DNA of 64,000 nucleotides, taken from NCBI GenBank assembly GCA_030789695.1, contig CM061132.1, positions 28,925,858-28,989,857 of the forward strand. Direction: 5' to 3'. The DNA is from Scilla litardierei (Eukaryota > Streptophyta > Magnoliopsida > Asparagales > Asparagaceae). Shown piece by piece: positions 54,665-64,000 of this stretch (position 1 is the first letter of the stretch; each line of letters starts with the position of its first letter). The notes under the pieces are model-generated. The model worked only from the letters and a program-made list of their open reading frames with translations. It ran no database searches and was not told the origin of the DNA. The translations under genes and the position numbers were made by a program.

Positions 54665-56310
54665 TGAAAAATACCCTAGAGGGGGGTGAATAGGGTGTGT
54701 GGCACAAATTTAAAAACAATCACAATCATAAAGATAATAAGACACAGATATTTTTTAACGAAGTGGCTCCACGCCAAAACTCCGACCCCAAGACCTATGA
54801 GGATTTCACTCAATAAAACTGATCACACTTACAGGTAGTGATCTCACCGTACATAGATATAGTTCAAGAGTTAAAGCGCAGAGATAGCTTCAGAGTAAAG
54901 CTATTCATAATACAATCTCACAACTAAAACAGATTCAAATAGCTTTAATACTGCGGTGAAAAATCAGAGAGATATCACCGTAATAAAGTTTGTGAGATCA
55001 TGATCGCGGGGGCGCAAACGATTCGCTGATCCGATGTCTGGATTGGAAGATATAATATTCGGAAGATGATTGCGCGAATCTGAATTCTACAGTGGCTGAT
55101 CTGTAGAAAAACGCCCGAACTGTGTATAATCCTAAGGACTGAGCAGAGGAGTCTATCACCGTTGCGAAGAGCATGAAGATGTGGTCGTGTGGTCGCAAAC
55201 GGCGAGTCGATCCGACGTCTAGATCAGGAGATATGAGCGTACGAAGTTGAATGCACGAATCTGAAATCTGCACTTGAAATCTGCCCTTGCAAAATTCGGA
55301 TGTTGGAGAATAAAATCTGGACTATAAAATATGTGGAGTTCTTGCAGATTTGATTGGAAGAGAGAAGATTTTTTTAATCTGATCTTAGAGTATGGGAATT
55401 AATAAAAAAGACAAAAACCCTCTTGCACAAAAAAACCATGCGTACTGTGTTCTCTTGAGAGCATGCGGTAGGCTTTATTTCCAGGGAAAAAAAAGAACAA
55501 GGGCTTTTGTGATTAGCAAAAGAAAGCTCTCAACTCCGTTTCATTTTTCTGTGCGTGGGTGTTTATTTGAAGAGCCGCACTGGAAAAAGATTTTGAAGAA
55601 CCGCACTTAAAAAGAGATTTTTGAAGAGCCGCACATAAAATAGAAATTTATGAAGAGCCGCAAGAAATTTTTTGAAGAGCAGCACAAAAAAGAAATGCAC
55701 TAGCAGAATATCATTACTTGGGTGCGTGTGTTCCCTTTATAAATCTTTTGTGTTCTGTTTCTTTTGAGGAGTGCGTAAGCTGATGATTAGATTAGATCAA
55801 AAAAAACAGACACCCTCAAAAAAATTGAGTGCGGCAGTTTCATAATTTGATGAGCTCAAAAATTGATTTCGGCAGTTCAAAAATTTTTTTTGCTTAAAAC
55901 ATGCGGCAGCTTTAATATTTGAGTGCGCTTCAAAATTTTTATGCGTTTCAAAATTTGTGTGGTGTATTTCAAAAATCTTTGTGCGTTCCCCTTTTTGCGT
56001 GATAATGAGAAGAGGTTTTTGAGAGTGTTTTTGGATGAGAATATGGAGAGGAATTCAAGTAGAAAATCCTTGAGTATCCAATCAGTTACTTGACCAATTC
56101 AAGTTCATTTGAATCTGACTATAGATAATGTAGAATAATTTGAATTTCCGTTTTGCACCAATGTCCACATACACGCTCTCTCTTGCAAACGAAATTTATT
56201 TTGCATTTTGCTCCCTGAAATCACTTAATGAAAGACGTTAGTCACACGACTTGTTTGTCATCATCAAAATTAACTCGTATGACCTAGTTAGTAGCCTAAC
56301 TAGGCCAACA
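54665..56310 (-). repeat. 3' LTR of the minus-strand SIRE element (1,646 bp)
   Basis: In minus sense TGTTGGCCTAGTTAG to TATTTTTCA. A TATA-like TTTATAAAGG lies at about 55,735-55,745. It carries five tandem units of GAAGAGCCGCAC plus an A-rich spacer (55,568-55,692), each about 25-28 bp. Confidence 0.92.
55568..55692. repeat. GAAGAGCCGCAC tandem units in the 3' LTR
   Basis: Five units with small changes (GAAGAACCGCAC, GAAGAGCAGCAC). The same array is at about 63,520-63,640 in the 5' LTR, so it existed before this insertion. Confidence 0.85.
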
Positions 56311-57536
56311 ATCTCCCCCCTTTTGATGATGGCAAACAAGTCTGGAAAAATTGAGAAATGGTATTAAAGAACAAGTCATATAGTGCACATGATTATAGAC
56401 GTCATACAAAGCTCCCCTATCGATGTGCTCTCATGAAAAGTTATGACAAGCTCCCCTTAAAATGTGCAATATTTTTCTACTCTCCCCCTTTTGCCATCAA
56501 TCGAAAAGATCACAAAAATAAATTGAAGAGGTTAAGAATGAGACATGCAACAAGTTTAGCATATCGAAGAAACAAGAAATTGATGACGATGCTCATATTA
56601 ATGCATTTTTCCCACGAACTTAAAGAATAACAGATGCCATGAGCATTGAAAGCACACAGTCGTTGTAAGAAATATAACAAAAAGATGTTGTATTATGAAA
56701 CACTTTGACAATAAGAAAGGTGCTTAGAAGCTAAGATATCAAAATGTAAGATTATCTAATACAATTTGTGAGCCTTCATTGCTATGGAATAATCAATAAG
56801 AAATGTATAGGGAAACAGCAAACAAGGAATACCATAATGTTAAATTTCGGGTCCTTTGGAATTGAGATGCACTAAATGGTTACTTCATCTACCATATTTC
56901 ATACGATTGCTCAACACACCCCCAAAATCTGGTTACTGGCTGCCGATATCAAATGTAGCATATTTGAAAATGTTTTGATATTTCCCACCTCTTTTTTTTA
57001 TAGATGAATGCTCATTACAATTTTTTTAATTACAATGTTGGTGTCTCAGAATAGTGACGCATAAAGGCATCGACATATTCGGCTCCTACTAAATAATTTT
57101 CCATAGAGATTTAAGCGCACAAAATTGTAAGGATAAAATATAAATTCAAAATCTTTAGAATCTAAGCACATCCGATTGTCTCCAAAGTTTATAAGACTCA
57201 ATCAATCTAGTTGATTCATACAATTTGGCATGCTTACGAGTTTCACTTTTTTTATTAATAATTCAAGCATGGGGATTTTACAATAATATGGTACATCATC
57301 ATCAAAAACATTTTAATGTTTCTAAAATATCTAACAAGGTTCATATCAAATTCTCAACCAAAATCAATAATAGTGATGACGATCATGCATGCACATACAA
57401 AAAATGACCAAACCCAATTTAAGATGAAAATAGTGTGTGGCTTATGTACAATATTTAAGCATGTGTATGTGCATGGATGTGCGTGCTAATGCTCAATTAG
57501 TGACATAATCCACAACTCCCTTCGAATGCAGCAAAA
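56311..57536 (-). other. Polypurine tract and non-coding 3' region of the minus-strand SIRE
   Basis: The tract (56,311-56,325, minus sense AAAAGGGGGGAGAT) abuts the LTR. The next 1.2 kb has no open frame of convincing length, so the extra 3' ORF known from some SIRE-type elements is absent or lost. Confidence 0.75.
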
Positions 57537-58970
57537 TTATTTTTGGTCTAAGGGTTTGATGAATATGTCCGCTAATTGTTTTTCTGTATCAATATATCTT
57601 AAAGAGATATCTTTCTTCTCAACATGATCTCTAAGGAAGTGGTGACGAATATCAATATGTTTTGTCCTAGGGTGTAGAATAGGATTTTTAGGTAGATTTA
57701 TATCACTATTGTTGTCACACCAAATGGTTGTAGGTTGGAAAGTAAGATCGTAGTCTCTGAGGGTTTGTCTCATCCATAGAATTTGAGCACAACAACCTGC
57801 TGAAACATATTCGGCTTCGGTTGTACTCAATGCTATGGAGTTTTACTTCTTGGAGAACCATGAAACAATAAACATACCTAGTAGTTGGCAAGTGCCTGTG
57901 GTACTCTTACGATCGGTCTTACTTCCCGCAAAATCCGCATCACAATATCATACAAGCTCAAATGATGTGGAACAAGGATACCATAAACCAAAATCTAAGA
58001 TCCCTTTAACATATCGAATTATTCGTTTAACATAAGAAAGATGGGACTCTTTTGGACAAGATTGAAACCTAGCACATAAACATACACTAAACATTATATC
58101 AGGCCTACTAGCTGTCAAGTATAATAGGCTACCAATCATACTACGGTACAAGCGTTCATCCACTTTCTTTTCCTTTTCGTCTTTATCCATCGTTGCCGTC
58201 GTTGACATAGGAGTAGAGCATTCCTTAGCATTTTCAAGTCCAAACTTCTTCACTAACTCCTTTGCATATTTTGCTTGATTGATGAAAATTCCTTCCTCAT
58301 ATTGTTTGATTTGCAAATCAAGCATGAATGTGAGTTCACCCATTAAGCTCATCTCAAATTCCCTAGACATACATGTAGCAAATTCCTCGCACAGTAGATT
58401 GTTAATAGCACCAAAAACGATATCATCAACATATATTTGTACTACAAGTAGATCTTTATTTTGATGTTTAACAAATAGAGTTTTATCCGCCTTTCCCATG
58501 GAAAAATTATTTTCAAACAAAAATTTACTGAGTCGCTCATACCAAGCTCTAGGAGCTTGTTTGAGCCCATATAAAGCACGTTTAAGCATGAAAACATAGT
58601 CCGGGTGGATGGAGTCTTCAAACCCAGGAGGTTGTTTGACATAGACTTCCTCAGATAAAACTCCATTCAAGAAGGCACTCTTGACGTCCATTTGAAAGAG
58701 TTTGAATTTCATGAAACTAGCGAATGCTAAAAGCATCCTAATTGCTTCCAATCTTGCGACGGGAGCAAAGGTTTCATCGAAATCAATCCCTTCCTCTTGG
58801 TAATAACCTTTTGCTACTAATCTAGCTTTATTACGCACAAAATTTCCTATTTCGTCAAGTTTGTTTCTAAATACCCATTTAGTGCCTATAATTGTTTGAT
58901 TTTTTGGTTTAGGAACAAGTTCCCAAACTTGATTCCTATCAAATTGTGACAATTCCTCCTGCATTGCCAT
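57537..58970 (-). pseudogene. pol: SIRE-type RT and RNase H
   Basis: RT is open from 58,970 to 57,948: [54 protein letters not shown] and the intact catalytic YVDDIVFG near 58,405-58,430. The frame then breaks. RNase H resumes as a TAA-interrupted SWFSKK followed by MSTTEAEYVSAGCCAQILWM (57,830), then TKHIDIRHHFLRDHVEKKDI and LADIFIKPL, ending at 57,537. Catalytic residues look intact, so disabling lesions are few. Confidence 0.9.
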
Positions 58971-58987
58971 AATCCAATAGGAATCTT

Positions 58988-60590
58988 TTAAAGCACTATC
59001 AACATTTTAGGCTCCAAAATGGATACAAATGCAAAGTTAACCATCAAATTAAAGCTACTTCTAGTACGTATACCTTTCGTCGTGTCCCCAAGGATTTGAT
59101 TCTTTGGATGATCCTTCTTAAAACGCCAATCCTTAGGGAGATCTTGTGATGACGTAGTAGCTTCTGCTTCTTTTGGTACACCATCATTGTTGTTCTCTTG
59201 TTCATTGGAATTGCTAGTGTTTATCTCTAGTCCATCCAAGCCACCTGCAATATCTGTAGATTTTACATCACTAGAAGATTCATTAATAGCACTTTTCTCC
59301 TCAAATTTCACATGCACGGTTTCTTGAATAGTAAGAGTTCTTTTGTTAAATACTCGATAAGATTTGCTATGTGGTGAGTAGCCAACAAAAATACCCTCAT
59401 CGGATTTAGCATCGAATTTATCCAGATTTTCACCAACTTTCAGAATATAGCACTTGCATCCAAATGGTTTTAAATGTGATAAGTTGGGAGTCAACTCTTT
59501 ATAAAGCTCATAAGGTGTTTTCTTCAAAATGTGTCTTATGAACACACGATCTAAAATATAGCAAGAAGTATGTATAGCTTCAGCCCAAAAATATAAAGGC
59601 AATTTGTAATCATGAATCATAGTCCTAGCCATTTCTTGCAAAGTACGGTTTTCCTCTCAACCACCCCATTTTGTTGTGGTGTCCTCGGGGCGGAAAAATT
59701 ATGTGAATAACCTTTTGAAATGAAAAAATCATCAAAGCTAGTATTAACAAATTCTCCTCCATGATCACTTCTAACTTTGACAATTGAAAACCCTTTTTCA
59801 TTTTCAACCTTTTTACAAAACATTTTGAAAACATCAAAAGTTTCATGTTTGTGTGTCAAAAAATAAACCCAAGTGAAACGTGAAAAGTCATCGACAATAA
59901 CAAAGCAATAATGCATACCACCTAAACTAGCAACCTTTGTTGGTCCAAATAAATCCAAATGTATTAGTTGCAATGGCTTAGAAGTAGTTACAATATTTTA
60001 GGATTGAAACTACTTTTGTGTTGTTTACCTAGTTGATATGCATCGCAAAGCTTATCTCGATCAAAGCTAATGTGAGGTAAACCTCTCACCAGTTTCTTTC
60101 GAGCAATCTTTGAGATTAGGTCCATGCCGGCATGGCCTAATCTACGATGCCAAAGCCAACTAGTCTCATGTGACGCAACTAAGCATTTTAGATTATTTGA
60201 ATCACTAAGTTTGATAGTGTAGATGTTATTATAAGATGTATCCTTGAAAAGAATATCATCACCTTTCAAAATATATACTTTGTCATTTTCGAAATGAACC
60301 TTAAGGCCTATAGAGCATAACTGACTCACACTTAACAAATTATGTGCTAAACCATCTACAAGATTAACATTTTCAATGACCACAAGAGGATGCTTACCAA
60401 CGTTACCTTTACCCAAGATTTTGCACTTCTTTCCATCTCCAAGAATAACCGTCCCTCCATCTTTCCTTGATAGCATCGTGAAGAGGGATTCATTGCCTGT
60501 CATGTGATTCGAGCAACCGCTATCAAGGTACCAAATGCTGTCATTTTCCACCTGAAGATGCACCCTTTGGTAACCAAATTTTGGATCCAC
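58988..60590 (-). pseudogene. pol: SIRE-type protease and integrase with homopolymer frameshifts
   Basis: Protease: IWYLDSGCSNHMTGN near 60,500-60,545, where D-S-G is intact. Pre-integrase: LWHRRLGHAGMDLISKIARK near 60,110-60,170. Integrase: LIHLDLFGPTKVASLGGMHY, FVIVDDFSRFTWVYF, KVRSDHGGEFVNTSF and TPQQNGVVERK. Three frame breaks (about 59,997, 59,650 and 59,005) each equal one A missing from an A5 run. The post-core region continues to 58,988 with FGCKCYILKVGENLDKFDAK and EGIFVGYSPHSKSYRVFNKR. Confidence 0.88.
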
Positions 60591-62559
60591 AATTGTTAGT
60601 ACGATGCTTTGGAACCCATATAAAATATGCAGGATAATACCTGGCTAAGCAATCATACATAACATGCCCATTTTTGTTGCAATAAAAACATGTAACATTG
60701 AAATGCTTATTAGTAGATGACATATGATTTTTGTGCATGCAATGTTGAAAGCTCATGGCACTTGCAAAATTCTTTTCAATGATCTTCCTAGTTTTTTTCT
60801 TAAGTTGTTTTTTTGAAAGCCAAGACCATGTTTACTAGATTGTTCATTAAGCCCATTTATCATCTTATTAAAGCTTTCTTGGCTATTTGTGAATTTCTTT
60901 AATGTCAAGCTAAGATTTTGATTTTCATTCTCAAGTTCACTAATCTTAGTCTCATATCTTTTTTCTTTTTCGCTAGTTTCTAAATCGATGGCTATGTGTT
61001 TTCCTTTTATTAAATTAGATTTTTCTTTTTCAAGATCTTCCAATTTTTCTTCATAGCTAGTCACTTTTGGGTTCAACAATTTTATTTCAGAATCTTTAGA
61101 GCCAAGAATGCTAATTTTCTGCTTTAATTCTTTAGCTAAATTAACGTTGTCAAGCTCTAACGTAGCCAATTTTTTATTAGTATTTTCTAGCTCTAAGGTT
61201 TTTGTTTCTAATTGGGTTTCATCAAAATTGTATATTATTTCCTTTTGTTCTTTCCACTTAACAAATAGCTCATCTCTCTGTCTTGTCGTGCTTCCTAGTT
61301 CCTCTTTTAATGAATCACGAACCCTTTTTAGTTTAAGAAATTTAGGACCCATTTCTTGAAGTAGTTCTACAAGAAATTCATAAGCTTCCTCCATGCTAGA
61401 AAACATATCATCACTAATATTCATTTCATCATCAAAGCTTTGAACAAGAGAGCTAATTTTTACCTTTTCGTTTCCAGCCATAAAGCAAGTTCCAGTGTTG
61501 TCATTCCAGTCATCAACTGAGGAGAGCTCCTCTGTGTCACTTTCTCCCCACGTAGCCACCATTCCTCGCTTTGATGCCCTCTTTTCACCATCACCAGTCT
61601 TTTCCTTTCCTTTTCCTTCCAGAAGTGGACATTCTGCTTTCATGTGCCCTCTCTTTTTTGCATCTGAAACACTGAGGTGCAGAACTTTCTTCATCATTTC
61701 CTTTATTTTTATTGGTTTTCCAAATGCTTCCTGTCCTTCTTTTGTTGTTTTTCATGAATTTCACAAATTTCCTTGTAACAAGAGCCATGCTTTCATCGTC
61801 TGATTCATTCATCTCCTCCTTGAGCATTTTGGAGACTTGAAAAGCTAAGTTCTTTTCCTTTGTTTCCTCCTTCTTTGATTTCTCTTCCATCTTTGGTGTG
61901 CTATCATTGGCCATCTTCAATTGAACCTCATAAGCCATTAATTTTCCCATTAACTTTTCGAAGCTGATATCTGCCAAGTCATGTGCTTCTTCAATCGCCG
62001 TCCTCTTTTGAATCCACTCACCAGATAAAGAGTATAAAATCTTTCCAACCAGATCTTCTTCTGGGATGTCCTTCCCTAAAGATTTCAATGGATTGACGAT
62101 ATCTGCAAAACGAGAAAACATAGCATCAATAGACTCATTAGGCATCATGGCAAAATTTTCATATTTCAGTAATAACATTTTAATACGAGTTTTCTTAACT
62201 TCACTAGTTCCCTCATGAGTTACTTCAAGTCTCGTCCAAATATCCTTAGCAGTAGAACAAGAACTAATGCGGTTAAATTCAGTTTTACTAAGACCACAAT
62301 ACAAGATGCTCATGGCCTTAAAGTTTAGATTTTATGACCGATCGTTTTCTTTTTGCTTCTCAGGAGTGGGTTTATCAAATAGTGTAAAGCCTTCACTGAT
62401 TATTTTCCATAATGTCATATCGATACCTTTGATGTGTATGGACATGCGTTGTCTCCAGTAACTATAGTCCGTACCATCAAATAGAGGATATCTAAGATAT
62501 GACTGACCTTCTCTGTGATTGTGTGTGTCATATGAGTATGTGCGTGGAATTTGTGCCAT
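60541..62559 (-). pseudogene. gag: SIRE-type Gag with two zinc knuckles and long coiled coil
   Basis: ATG at 62,559 (MAQIPRTYSYDTHNHREGQS) is the first Met after the PBS, 43 bases away. Gag core: FDGTDYSYWRQRMSIHIKG; a frame break near 62,320; then CSTAKDIWTRLEVTHEGTSE (62,313-61,591). The first zinc knuckle, CFRCKK..GHMKAEC, near 61,640-61,680 is split by one extra A in an A run. A coiled-coil-like region follows (61,400-60,800; for example KLEDLEKEKSNLIKGK). A second knuckle, CFYCNKNGHVMYDC, lies at about 60,640-60,690. A two-knuckle Gag with a long coiled coil fits SIRE-type elements. Confidence 0.88.
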
Positions 62560-62601
62560 AGGATCGAAATTCCTCTAGACTTTGAGTCTAAAGGGAATCC
62601 T

Positions 62602-62613
62602 GCTCTGATACCA
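62602..62613 (-). other. Primer-binding site of the minus-strand SIRE element
   Basis: In minus sense TGGTATCAGAGC, a perfect tRNA-iMet match, two bases from the LTR. Confidence 0.95.
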
Positions 62614-62615
62614 AT

Positions 62616-64000
62616 TGAAAAACACCCTAGAGGGGGGTGAATAGGGTGTGTGGCACAAATTTAAAAACAATCACAATCAAAGAGATAATCAGACAAATAT
62701 TTTTTAAAGGAGTGGCTCCCTGCCAAAACTCCGACCCAAGACATATGAGGATTTCACTCAATAAAACTGATCATACTTACGGGTAGTGATCTCACCGTAC
62801 ATAGATATAGTTCAAGAGTTAAAGTGCAGAGATAGCTTCAGAGTAAAGCTATTCACAATACAATCTCACAACTAAAACATATTCAAATAGCTTTAATACT
62901 ACGTTGAAAAATCAGAGAGATATCACCATGAAAAAGTTTGTGAGATCGAGATCGCATGGGCACAAACGGTTCGCTGATCCGATGTCTGGATTGGAAGATA
63001 TAGTCTTCGAAAGATGATTGCACGAATCTGAATTTTGCAATGGCTGATCTGTAAAAAAACGCCCGAACTATGTATAATCCCGAGGACTGAGCAAAGGAAT
63101 CTATCACCGTTGCGAAGAGCATGAAGATGTGGTCGCGTGGGCACAAACGGCGAGTCGATCCGACGTCTGCATCAGTAGATATGAGCGTACGAAGTTGAAT
63201 GCACGAATCTGGAATCTGCACTTGAAATCTGCCCTTGCAAAATTCGGATGTTGGAGAATAAAATCTGGACAATAAAATATGTGGAGTTCTTGCAGATTTG
63301 ATTGGTAAAGAGAATATTTTTTAAATCTGATCTTAGAGTATGAGAATTAATCAAAAAAAGACAAAAACCCTCTTGCACAAAAAAACCATGCGTACTGTGT
63401 TCTCTTGAGATCATGCGGCATGCTTTATTTCCAGGGAAAAAAAGAACAAGGGCTTTTGTGATTAGCAAAAGAAAGCTCTCAACTCCGTTTCATTTTTCTG
63501 TGCGTGGGTGTTTATTTGAAGAGCTGCACTAGAAAAAGATTTTGAAGAACCGCACTTAAAAAGAGATTTTTGAAGAGCCGCACATAAAACAGAAATTTAT
63601 GAAGAGCCGCAAGAAATTTTTTGAAGAGCCGCACAAAAAAGAAATGCTCTAGCAGATTATCATTACTTGGGTGCGTGTGTTCCCTTTATAAATCTTTTGT
63701 GTTCTATTTCTTTTGAGGAGTGCGTAAGCTGATGATTAGATTAGATCAAAAAAACAGACACCCTCAAAAAAATTGAGTGCGGCAGTTTCATAATTTGATG
63801 AGCTCAAAAATTGATTTCGGCAGTTCAAAAATTGTTTTTGCTTAAAACATGCGGCAGCTTTAATATTTGAGTGCGCTTCAAAATTTTTATGCGTTTTAAA
63901 ATTTGTGTGGTGTATTTCAAAAATCTTTGTGCGTTCCCCTTTTTGCGTGATAATGAGAAGAGGTTTTTGAGAGTGTTTTTGGATGAGAACATCGAGAGGA
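62616..64000 (-). repeat. 5' LTR of the minus-strand SIRE element, cut by the window edge
   Basis: Direct repeat of 54,665 onward. Alignment with the other LTR predicts about 260 more bases beyond the window. Confidence 0.93.

Larger units (their letters stand above)
54665..64000 (-). mobile_element. SIRE-type copia, minus strand, running off the window
   Basis: 3' LTR (54,665-56,310), polypurine tract, 1.2-kb non-coding region, RNase H, RT, integrase, protease, Gag, PBS and the start of the 5' LTR (62,616 to the window edge). Long LTRs and the tract AAAAGGGGGGAGAT are typical of SIRE-type elements. The LTRs differ by several percent by eye. The left flank is TTGAT; the right target copy lies outside the window. 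Three of its Pol frameshifts are single A losses in A5 runs. Confidence 0.9.

Noticed and set aside
1..64000. tRNA or rRNA genes
   Set aside because: The tRNA-like words found are 12-base primer-binding sites at LTR ends; no cloverleaf or rRNA block was recognised.

Overview
The window is nuclear DNA of a flowering plant. Almost all of it is nested LTR retrotransposons of typical plant lineages: Ty3/gypsy chromoviruses, Ty1/copia, long-LTR SIRE-type copia and a TRIM-like element. Nearly all readable primer-binding sites are variants of TGGTATCAGAGC, the complement of the 3' end of plant initiator tRNA-Met. I could not identify the species. No complete host gene is visible. The one convincing host segment is a 38-codon first exon with a plastid-transit-like peptide (minus strand, 36,821-36,934).

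Layout: (1) 1-975 is unresolved sequence with exon-like traces. (2) 976-7,371 (+) is a chimera: 262-bp TRIM-like LTRs enclose a decayed chromovirus gag-pol plus that chromovirus's own 389-bp LTR followed by a second PBS-like site. (3) 7,372-10,929 is old sequence with an inverted pair of decayed LTR-like repeats, a copia fragment and a perfect 77-bp-arm palindrome. (4) 10,930-36,165 (+) is an old copia carrying two younger insertions: a composite chromovirus at 13,276-22,704 (target duplication TTCGT) and a SIRE-type element at 23,596-35,258. (5) 36,166-37,177 is host-like sequence with the first exon and its CT-rich leader. (6) 37,178-52,516 (-) is a decayed copia whose 5' leader was invaded by a young copia at 43,375-51,608 (target duplication GGCAA). 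(7) 52,517-54,664 is unresolved. (8) 54,665 to the window end (-) is a second SIRE-type element whose 5' LTR is cut by the window edge.

The most remarkable object is the composite chromovirus. It has three 379-bp LTRs inside one pair of matching 5-bp target duplications. Two 2,523-bp inverted arms (13,276-15,798 and 18,857-21,379) mirror each other exactly in length and are nearly identical. An LTR-PBS-leader junction lies in inverted orientation in the middle. Next to the outer PBS is a captured host-like tetratricopeptide (TPR) coding fragment leading into a heptad repeat array, and that array itself flips strand. The simplest reading is one integration of an aberrant reverse-transcription product made by two strand switches, one in the self-complementary array and one near the gag start. 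The TRIM/chromovirus chimera at 976-7,371 carries the same LTR-then-PBS junction, so recombination at primer-binding sites may recur in this chromovirus family.

Every coding region of the elements carries stops or frameshifts, so none looks autonomous as sequenced. Several frameshifts in the younger copies are single-base changes in homopolymers and may be sequence errors.
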